DNA of 18,121 nt from Bacteroidota bacterium. Lineage in GTDB: Bacteria > Bacteroidota > Bacteroidia > Flavobacteriales > Weeksellaceae. A model generated the notes under the pieces. The model had not been told where the DNA came from. It ran no database searches and saw nothing but the letters and a program-made list of their open reading frames with translations. Position numbers and translations under genes: made by a program. Positions 12,274-18,121 of this stretch are shown here, piece by piece (the first letter of the stretch is position 1; the number at the start of each line of letters is the position of its first letter). The DNA lies in assembly GCA_023411265.1 (NCBI GenBank), contig JAEYOX010000042.1, forward strand, positions 1 to 18,121, written 5' to 3'.

Positions 12274-15192
12274 TTATGCGTTGTTTATCAATGCCGCTAA
12301 TTGCGTTTTATTGATACGTTCTTTAAATGAAATTTTAATGTTTTGGTCTTTGTAGTGTTCACCTAATGCTTCAAAATACTTTTTGGCAAAGTCAATCTTT
12401 CCTTTTTCATCTACTGGAATAGCAGTTGACGATTTATATCCTTTGGCTTCCACTACCAAAAATATTTTGTTGCCTTCGGTGCTTTTGATTGCATAGCAAA
12501 AATCGGGGTTGTAATCTCCCAATGGGGTTTTGATTTTCAGGCGTGGAAGTTTGCCGAAAATTTCAATGCTAGCAATGTCGGGGTCTTGTTCCACAATTTC
12601 CAATTCAAAATCACTGTCATATTCAATCACTTCTTCAAATACCCATTTAGTTTTCAGAGAAAAGTCGTTTGCAATTTCCTTTTGGAATTTCCCAACGCTT
12701 CCTGTGTCTAAATAAGTTTTGCCTTTTTCAGTTTTGAATACATTTGGCAAACCTGTTCCGTTAATTCCGTCATACTTAATGTTTGCTTTGAGCATAGCAA
12801 TTAAGTTCTTGTTGATTATTTCGGAAATTTCTCTTTGTGCCTGTTCAGGATTATTGCAGAGCATTTTGGTTTTGAAATCATCACTCAAAGCATTGAAAAC
12901 TTTTACCACAAAGGAAATAGGCGTTTTGGTGTTGTTGGATAAAGTGCGAACCAACTCCAAATAATCTACTTTACTTTTGTATGAAACGGTGTCGGTTAGT
13001 TTTTCAGTAATGGCGTGTTGTTCGCCAATTTTGTTTACGTTCAGTTCTGCACGAATGGTTTGCAATAAAATTTCTTCAATGTTTACAGCTTCAATTTGTG
13101 CTTTTATGTTTTGTATCAGTTGGCTTTCCTGTTCTTCACTTAAAGAATCTAAAACATAAAAGGCGTTCTTGTTGATTGTATTCCACAAATTTTGAAACTC
13201 TTGCAGGTGCGTTGGTTTTATGAATACTTTCTTTTTCTCTTTTTTCTTCTCTGCTTTTTGAACATAAGCGTTTGTATCAGTCGCAAACAAGCTTTCAATG
13301 GCTTTTACTTGTTCTTCGGGCAAATTTTGTTCTTTTAGAATAGCAGAAAACTCAGGCGATTTTTCGTAAATCTTTTGTCCGTCAACAATTGCCTTGCGAA
13401 CAATCATTTTCTTTTCTTTCAAAATATCATCCACCAAAGTAACTACTGTGTCATCATCAAAGCCCGATTTTTCTTTGAGTGTCTTAATGAGTTCTTGCTC
13501 TGTAAAAGTTTCAGCAATCAGGAATGAGTTGCTTAAAATTTCGTTTTGAATTGCCTCAACAAAACCGTGTTCTTTGCTTGATACAACTACATCAAGGTTA
13601 TTGATTTTCCAAAATGCTTCCTGGTCGTCATTCAGATTTTTCAGCGTGTTACGCTGTAAGTTTTGATTTACGCAAATGCGTAAACCTCGCCCAATTTGTT
13701 GCAGTTTAGATATTTCGCTTCCTTGATTAGAAAGTTTGCAAATGGTAAACACATTCGGATTGTCCCAACCTTCTTGTAATGCCCAAATGGAGAAAATGAA
13801 ACGTGTTGGACTTTCAAAAGAAAGTAGTTTCTTTTTGTCTTTAAGAATTTCGTCAACACCTGCTTTTACTTTTTCATCTACGTTACCTTTGTCGCCTGAA
13901 AAATAGCCTTTGTGAACCTGCAAATTGTTGTCACCATCAAAGTCGTTTTGCAAGAACTTATAATATTCGCTTGATTGGTCGAGTTTGCTAATTATTTCGC
14001 TGTATTGCTTTTTGTATTCTTCTTCAAATATATTTTTGATTTTAGGATTGTCGCCACGGAATAAACTGGTGTCGCTTTCCATAAAAAATAAGGTGAGTGC
14101 TTTTACGCCTTGCTCAAACAACCCCTTTTCCTTTTCAAAATGAATTTTGATTGTTTCCTTAATCATTGCCCGTAATGATTCATCTGATAAGGAATAGTCA
14201 ACCTTTTCAATGGTGTCGTCCGTTAAAACAATAGTATCTTTCAGTATTTTTTTAATGCTTTTGCCGTTAAAAACACCACCAACACCTAATTGCCGTCTCG
14301 CTATAATACCATTGGTTAAAGTGCTTACGTGAGCGATATTTTTAGAGCCAACTTTCTCTATTCCAATGAGTGTATCTGTGTTCTCAACTACGTCTTGTGT
14401 GTAAACCACAATTTTCTTTACCAAACTTTGTCTGAATGAAGAAATGCTGTCTAACACATAAGCCACGTTTGAAAGAACTAAACTGTCTTTCTTTTTTGGG
14501 TATGTTGCCCCGAAACGCAAAAAGTAATTTTCAAAACCGTCAAAATAGGTTTTAAAAGCGTTACCCTCAAAACGGTGCGGTTCGTCCATTATCACAATTG
14601 GATTTAGTCGTTTCAAACATTCCAAATAGGTTTTTGGCGGTTCTGTATTATTTTCAAATAGATTAGGAGCATAAATTTCTCTCTCTAAAGGTCGGTTAAG
14701 GATATTGTCTTTGTGGCTGAATGAGCTTGGTGTCATTACCAAAACCGATAAATGAGAAGTTCCGATAAATTGTCTAACGGCTGAAATGTTGCCACCTTCG
14801 TAAACAAAGGTCTCAATTTCTTTTTCTTTCTCGTTGGCGTAAAAACTTTTAAAGTAGTCTTTGGTGTCCTCTAAGTTTGTTTTTGTTCCCTCACGAATTG
14901 GAACAGTCGGAATAAGAACGATAAACTTTTTATAGCCGAAATGCTTACTCAGTTCAAAAATGGTTTTTATAAACGTGAACGTTTTTCCCGTTCCCGTTTC
15001 CATCATTATATCAATGTTTTTGGTGTCTTGAACCGGAAAATTGTATTTATTCTTTTTGTGGTGTGCTGTCAGCACCTCACCAAAATTTACTTTTTGGCGA
15101 AGGCTCTCAAAAAGACTTACAATGTTTGTAACACAGTCCTCCTGATAGCTTTGTATTTCATATTGAAACTGTTTTGTTTCTGTTTTTGCCAT
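12274..15192 (-). CDS. res: Type III restriction enzyme, helicase/nuclease subunit (Res)
   Basis: This 972-aa protein has the usual Res length. The SF2 helicase core shows Walker A METGTGKT (64-71), motif Ia near IVLIPTVPIREGTK, Walker B DEPH (203-206), ALQEGWDNPN (471-480) and motif VI QQIGRGLRI (498-506). A lysine/glutamate-rich helical linker (about 660-690) precedes the C-terminal endonuclease with NPDFCY (P896, D897) and VVEAKG (E915, K917). These are the catalytic PD...EAK residues of type III Res nucleases. With Mod, Res hydrolyses ATP to communicate between two oppositely oriented sites and cuts beside one. The start is ATG 15192. All motifs are intact, so the system should be functional. 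It is the first gene of the res-mod-DUF5655 operon; mod-res is the more familiar order. Confidence 0.95.
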   Translation of the reverse strand: MAKTETKQFQYEIQSYQEDCVTNIVSLFESLRQKVNFGEVLTAHHKKNKYNFPVQDTKNIDIMMETGTGKTFTFIKTIFELSKHFGYKKFIVLIPTVPIREGTKTNLEDTKDYFKSFYANEKEKEIETFVYEGGNISAVRQFIGTSHLSVLVMTPSSFSHKDNILNRPLEREIYAPNLFENNTEPPKTYLECLKRLNPIVIMDEPHRFEGNAFKTYFDGFENYFLRFGATYPKKKDSLVLSNVAYVLDSISSFRQSLVKKIVVYTQDVVENTDTLIGIEKVGSKNIAHVSTLTNGIIARRQLGVGGVFNGKSIKKILKDTIVLTDDTIEKVDYSLSDESLRAMIKETIKIHFEKEKGLFEQGVKALTLFFMESDTSLFRGDNPKIKNIFEEEYKKQYSEIISKLDQSSEYYKFLQNDFDGDNNLQVHKGYFSGDKGNVDEKVKAGVDEILKDKKKLLSFESPTRFIFSIWALQEGWDNPNVFTICKLSNQGSEISKLQQIGRGLRICVNQNLQRNTLKNLNDDQEAFWKINNLDVVVSSKEHGFVEAIQNEILSNSFLIAETFTEQELIKTLKEKSGFDDDTVVTLVDDILKEKKMIVRKAIVDGQKIYEKSPEFSAILKEQNLPEEQVKAIESLFATDTNAYVQKAEKKKEKKKVFIKPTHLQEFQNLWNTINKNAFYVLDSLSEEQESQLIQNIKAQIEAVNIEEILLQTIRAELNVNKIGEQHAITEKLTDTVSYKSKVDYLELVRTLSNNTKTPISFVVKVFNALSDDFKTKMLCNNPEQAQREISEIINKNLIAMLKANIKYDGINGTGLPNVFKTEKGKTYLDTGSVGKFQKEIANDFSLKTKWVFEEVIEYDSDFELEIVEQDPDIASIEIFGKLPRLKIKTPLGDYNPDFCYAIKSTEGNKIFLVVEAKGYKSSTAIPVDEKGKIDFAKKYFEALGEHYKDQNIKISFKERINKTQLAALINNA

Positions 15193-15577
15193 TAATTACT
15201 TTATTTATGGTAATTGTTGTGGTTATCATATGTTATATCCCGCTGATAAAAAATAGTAAAAAAGTAGTGTTCTATTCATCCCGCTTTTTTTGTTCAACCG
15301 GAATATGTCATAACACAAAACGCATTAAATGAAATGTTGTGGGGAATTTTGACTCTTAAGTTTTCGTAAAATGCATCTAATTTTTTATGGCGTTAAAGAC
15401 CGTGAATATACAAATTTCCCTAAACAAATCAATTTCAATTTTGCCCAACACAGGTAAATTCTATAACCTTAAAATCACTATATATTACGAACTCTCCCTC
15501 GTCTCGTGACTGGCAGCATATCATAAATAAACAACCCCTGCTCTCCTACAAGAGAAGGCTTCGGCAGAGATCAATAA
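15193..15577. other. Gene-free AT-rich stretch upstream of res
   Basis: It must hold the res promoter on the minus strand. I see only a weak TACTTTTT-like -7 candidate without a well-spaced -33, and no RNA gene. Towards its right end short frames (LLSYKRRLRQRSITKK in one frame) may extend the coding remnant described at 15578. Confidence 0.3.
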
Positions 15578-15786
15578 CTAAAAAACCAACTGCAAGTATC
15601 CATCAACCTGCATCACGATTTCACTAGCGGTGGCTTTGTCCTAAAATGCGGCGATCCTTCCCGCCTGAATCATAAAAGGAAACTTACAATAAGCTGTATT
15701 TCTACAACCGAACCACCGGCTTTTCCGCATTAAAAGGTATTGAAGCTTCTATCCGTAAAATGATATTTAACAGAGGTGTATTTTAA
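15578..15786 (+). pseudogene. Frameshifted coding remnant, unidentified
   Basis: One frame reads NQLQVSINLHHDFTSGG, FVLKCGDPSRLNHK and onward. The next frame takes over at KETYNKLYFYNRTTGF and SALKGIEASIRKMIFNRG, ending at TAA 15784-15786. The amino-acid texture and the clean handover at NHK/KET point to one gene broken by a shift near 15675-15685. Neither piece has a start codon in a sensible place, and I do not recognise the family. It could be the tail of a gene lost during insertion of the neighbouring island. Confidence 0.35.
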
Positions 15787-16204
15787 AGAAAACCACAATT
15801 ATACCTGCATAACTGGTACACCCTTGTTGCACCCTCGTTGCGGAATCCTTCCCAAAAAAAAAGATTTTCGGGAACAAACCGCAGGAATTTGGCAAGAACT
15901 CCGCAAGGAACCGGCAACAACACGCAATGTGAACCGGACAGAAAGTGACATTAGATGACAGCAACAGACTACAGCTTACTCAAAGAGAAAACCAACGTAA
16001 AGCGGCAGAGATAAAAGTAAGCAAATGACTTGCGTAAAATACCAAAGAAACCAGGTGGCTCCGTGAGCATTTAACGGCAATAAAATGAATTAAAATGCAG
16101 CCCGGTGAACAATAAAGAAACCGAATAAACAGAGGGGCAAATAAGTGCATTAAAAAGCAGATGAAAGCAAACGAGTGAAAGTTTATAACATTGATAATCA
16201 AATA
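15787..16204. other. Gene-free stretch before the DUF6266 gene
   Basis: There is no intact gene. Loosely repeated words occur (TGAATTAAAATGCAG at 16085-16099 and TGCATTAAAAAGCAG at 16146-16160; GTTGCACCC/GTTGCGG near 15826-15842). The composition is A-rich with scattered G. It may be a long 5' leader or decayed sequence; nothing firmer can be said. Confidence 0.3.
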
Positions 16205-16236
16205 CTTGCATGCCATTTTTTACCGTTATATATTTG
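16205..16236 (+). promoter_or_regulatory. Bacteroidota promoter for the DUF6266 gene
   Basis: CTTG (16205-16208), a 20-nt spacer and TATATTTG (16229-16236) form a full TTG-N20-TAnnTTTG promoter, 27 nt before the ATG at 16264. This is the best promoter match in the window. Confidence 0.7.
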
Positions 16237-16263
16237 TTCTGTTTAACAATTAAAACCAAAAAA

Positions 16264-16905
16264 ATGGGAACAATTAAAAAAGGAATCCTGGGAGGATTCA
16301 GCGGAACCGTAGGAACGGTAGTAGGCGCTAACTGGCGCGGAATGGACATCATCAGAAGCCGGCCAAAAGCCTCAGGCAGTAACCCCACACCAGCGCAACT
16401 GCTGCAAAGGGAGAAGTTTGCCCTGGCCATCCGGTTTCAGAATGCGCTGCGTAGCATGCAGAGCCGCCTGTACGGCGAAAGTGCCGGTGTGAAATCCAGG
16501 GTGAACCTGGCAGCGAGCTACCTGCTGAAAGAAGTGGTAGCAGAACAGAACGGCAAGGCCGTATTGCAGATGGAAAAAGTGATTGTCACCAAAGGTACGG
16601 TGACAGGATTCCAAAATCTGAGTGTAGCGCCCGCAGCCAACCACACACTTGACTTCAGCTGGGCAGACAACAGCAACCAGATGTTGGCCAAAGCTACCGA
16701 CATTTTCTGTACGGCCATCTTCGAGGAAGTATCAGGAGAGTTTGCCATTCATGAAGGGCCGGAACAGCGGGATGGCCTTACCGCTTCGGTAGTATTGCCG
16801 GAAATGTGGGCGGGTAAAACGGTGCATGTATACGCCTTTTTCCAGACAGCTGATCAGAACGAGGCGTGCAATTCGGTGTACCTTGGCACGGTGGACTTGC
16901 TATAA
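16264..16905 (+). CDS. DUF6266 family protein
   Basis: This is a 213-aa protein starting at ATG 16264 (MGTIKKGILGGFSGTVGTVV); the frame extends upstream into the promoter and is discounted. The N-terminal G-x-x-x-K-G-I-L-G-G-x-x-G-x-V-G-x-V-V-G-x-N-W-R-G...RSRP signature identifies DUF6266, a Bacteroidota family of unknown function. A helical middle (about 40-90, with NPTPAQLLQREKFA) is followed by a beta-rich C-terminal half (about 105-210) resembling an Ig-like sandwich. There is no signal peptide. The coding DNA is about 59% GC over 16381-16500 by hand count, far above the surrounding genes, suggesting recent acquisition or strong codon bias from high expression. It has its own strong promoter and terminator. 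Confidence 0.85.
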   Translation: MGTIKKGILGGFSGTVGTVVGANWRGMDIIRSRPKASGSNPTPAQLLQREKFALAIRFQNALRSMQSRLYGESAGVKSRVNLAASYLLKEVVAEQNGKAVLQMEKVIVTKGTVTGFQNLSVAPAANHTLDFSWADNSNQMLAKATDIFCTAIFEEVSGEFAIHEGPEQRDGLTASVVLPEMWAGKTVHVYAFFQTADQNEACNSVYLGTVDLL

Positions 16906-16931
16906 CCGTATCAATAGGATTTAGCAGCGCC

Positions 16932-16968
16932 AAAAAAACCGCAGGAATCAAAAGTTCCTGCGGTTTTG
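16932..16968. terminator. Bidirectional terminator between DUF6266 and HTH genes
   Basis: AAAACCGCAGGAA (16935-16947) pairs perfectly with TTCCTGCGGTTTT (16955-16967) around a 7-base loop, with an A run on one side and T's on the other. It can end both convergent genes. Confidence 0.9.
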
Positions 16969-16981
16969 TATATTGTATAGG

Positions 16982-17245
16982 TTATTGCTCTTCTTCAGCC
17001 TCATCATCCTCTTCCATCATTTGGTCAACTTTAGACGCAAGGTAATAAATCCGGCCGCCTACCCTCTTAAAAGGAATAATGCCCTCGTCACGCCATCGCT
17101 GAAGGGTACGCGAGCATACATTGAACAGTTGCATCATATCGGCATTATCATAAAATTTCTTTTCTACTTCCTGCCGTGGGAGGCGCTTCGTGAAGCTGGG
17201 TTTTCTGTAGGCTGGCCGCTGATCATTTTTCTTTCGTTCACTCAT
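16982..17245 (-). CDS. Helix-turn-helix (excisionase/MerR-like) protein
   Basis: This is an 87-aa protein from ATG 17245. A basic N-terminus is followed by DNADMMQLFNVCSRTLQRWRDEGIIPFKRVGGRIYY. That is the HTH_17/excisionase-type winged helix (about residues 31-70), in which a recognition helix is followed by the short wing G-G-R-I-Y-Y. The tail is strongly acidic (EEDDEAEEEQ). Many Bacteroidota conjugative and integrative elements encode such proteins as excisionase or transfer regulators. No integrase or transfer gene is in this window, so here it looks like an orphan or element remnant. It converges with DUF6266 on a shared terminator. Family certain, role unknown. Confidence 0.85.
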   Translation of the reverse strand: MSERKKNDQRPAYRKPSFTKRLPRQEVEKKFYDNADMMQLFNVCSRTLQRWRDEGIIPFKRVGGRIYYLASKVDQMMEEDDEAEEEQ

Positions 17246-17652
17246 ATTTTACTTGATAAGATCTTTTCCTGTTTACTTGGGTGTGCGGTAGAGGTAATTT
17301 TAATAATCCTTTTTACTGTATCGCAAAATGCTTTTACCAAACCCCCTAAACAATCAGGTGATTCAAAAATAGGACTTAAAAACATGAGAATCAAAACGGA
17401 AAGAATTAAATGTCAATAAATTGAATAAAAGTTTTCCACAATCACACAGACCGCCCCTGTATTAATCTTTTAGCATGTAAATCTTTTAAAATGCTCAAAA
17501 AAGGCCGATTTTTGTTAAACGAAAATTATAAAAATCTATAAATCAATCATTTAAAATTAAACAACAACGTAATGTTCGGTTCAGTTTTTCATGATTCACT
17601 TGTATGGTCATAAAAAAAGCCTGTTGATAAGAAGGATTACCAGGTTTTGTAA
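17246..17652. other. Gene-free stretch upstream of the HTH gene
   Basis: There is no supported gene. A plus-strand frame encodes a hydrophobic stretch (about 17265-17330) but lacks a start. The right half is AT-rich and has near-repeats AATCTTTTAGCATG and AATCTTTTAAAATG (17464-17493). The HTH promoter must lie near the left end, but I see no clear consensus. Confidence 0.3.
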
Positions 17653-17766
17653 ACTCTCTGTGGAGTAAGAAATTTTGTAGATGCAGCGATGTTCCCCGGA
17701 CCGGATATGCTCTACCCTTTCAATTTGAAATCCGTTGCCAATCAACTTGCCAAAGGTTCTCTATAA
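17653..17766 (+). pseudogene. Short unidentified coding remnant
   Basis: An open frame without a start reads CGVRNFVDAAMFPGPDM, LYPFNLKSVANQLAKGSL, then TAA at 17764-17766. The composition and codon use look protein-coding, unlike the AT-rich DNA to its left, so it may be the end of a gene truncated at about 17650. I do not recognise the family. It overlaps the start region of the azurin pseudogene. Confidence 0.3.
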
Positions 17767-18121
17767 AAAAGTATTCCCCGTTTTCGGTATTCCATTCTGT
17801 CAGAATAAAACCGAAGAGCAGGTAAGTACAGCTGCTGAAACCGAAACCGCTACCCCATCAGAGGAAACTGCCACCGCGCAGGATCAGGATACCATCGAAG
17901 TCTCCATAAACGATGAAGACACGATGTAATTCGATACGAGCGAAATTAAAGTTCCGGCAGGGAAACTCATCCGTCTCACCTTACATCATGTGGGAAAAGT
18001 TCCAAAATCTTCAATGGCTCACAATTTTGTGTTGCTGGAACAAGGTACTGATGTTACCGCGTTTGCCACCAAAGCCGTACAAGAAGAAAAAGCGCCTGAT
18101 TTTAAAGTTCCCGAAAGTTTG
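17735..18121 (+). pseudogene. Azurin-like cupredoxin, broken by an in-frame stop (runs off the right edge)
   Basis: The frame holds a short remnant of a lipoprotein-type leader (KKVFPVFGIPFCQNKTEEQ), a Thr/Glu/Ala-rich linker typical of Bacteroidota azurins, and then TIEVSINDEDTM. TAA at 17927-17929 stands where azurins have Q or K. After the stop the same frame continues FDTSEIKVPAGKLIRLTL, HVGKVPKSSMAHNFVLL (the His corresponding to the first copper ligand in the HN motif) and EQGTDVTAFATKA to the window end. Azurins are blue copper electron carriers of the envelope. The only start is a TTG, and the leader is too short, so there are two lesions. The remaining Cys-His-Met ligands lie beyond the window. 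A sequencing error at a single base could mimic the stop. Confidence 0.8.

Noticed and set aside
10723..13159. Plus-strand ORFs opposite mod and res
   Set aside because: They are antisense shadows of strongly conserved genes and show no family features of their own.
10440..15192. Phase-variable (phasevarion) type III system
   Set aside because: No homopolymer or short tandem repeat tract long enough for slippage was seen in mod or res.
16973..17419. 148-aa plus-strand ORF with hydrophobic segments
   Set aside because: It starts at the edge of the terminator and is antisense to the whole HTH gene. Only the last third is free, and that part has no start codon.
17608..17635. Terminator from GCCTG...CAGG near 17610-17635
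   Set aside because: The stem is only about four to five pairs with a long loop, and there is no gene immediately upstream.
1..18121. CRISPR array, tRNA or rRNA genes
   Set aside because: There is no regular repeat-spacer pattern, and no cloverleaf or rRNA-like segment was noticed on either strand.

Overview
The window looks like an accessory, defence-rich region of a low-GC Bacteroidota chromosome. It is most likely a Flavobacteriales member of the Chryseobacterium/Kaistella type. The reasons are Bacteroidota-style promoter elements (TAnnTTTG about 20 bases after a TTG), weak Shine-Dalgarno signals, a DUF6266 protein, an acidic-linker azurin, and family matches that are typical of flavobacteria. 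The genus is inference. Two core-metabolism fragments lie at the ends: the last 41 codons of an acyl-CoA carboxylase carboxyltransferase at the left edge, and a damaged azurin gene running off the right edge.

Left part (0.1-3.9 kb): a stand-alone YD/RHS-type repeat protein (-); a GC-rich dispersed repeat; a small operon (-) of an unknown acidic protein plus a cyclic-phosphate-processing receiver-like protein (cREC); and a WYL-domain regulator (-). The regulator is divergent from a DUF2493/SLOG protein (+). Their shared 100-bp gap holds an 18-bp near-palindrome that is a good operator candidate. Middle-left (3.9-6.6 kb): a PDDEXK_4 nuclease-like protein preceded by a 61-aa protein (-), a frameshifted YqiA-like alpha/beta hydrolase (-), and about 0.8 kb of non-coding DNA built from several repeat families, including tandem GC-rich units and a 30-bp inverted repeat enclosing a hairpin-rich core.

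Centre (6.6-9.4 kb): an sce7726-type PD-(D/E)XK protein (+) converges on a two-gene unit (-). That unit is a class III cyclase-like protein overlapping by 11 nt a T4-beta/sce7725-like protein. This is the best candidate for an undescribed system: a Pycsar-like cyclase fold with no recognisable cyclic-nucleotide-binding effector, coupled to a beta-family protein. Right-centre (9.5-15.2 kb): a type III restriction-modification operon in the order res-mod, followed by a third gene for a PD-(D/E)XK plus DUF5655 protein. The mod gene has an AT-rich target-recognition segment.

Right (15.2-18.1 kb): about 1 kb without an intact gene but with a frameshifted coding remnant, then a strikingly GC-rich DUF6266 gene with a good promoter. 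It shares a bidirectional terminator with a convergent excisionase/MerR-like HTH gene. Last come a short unidentified coding remnant and the azurin pseudogene, which has no good start and an in-frame TAA. Five PD-(D/E)XK-like proteins (counting the Res C-terminus), the cyclase-like protein, the WYL and SLOG proteins, several broken genes and repeat mosaics together support a defence island with recurrent insertion and decay.
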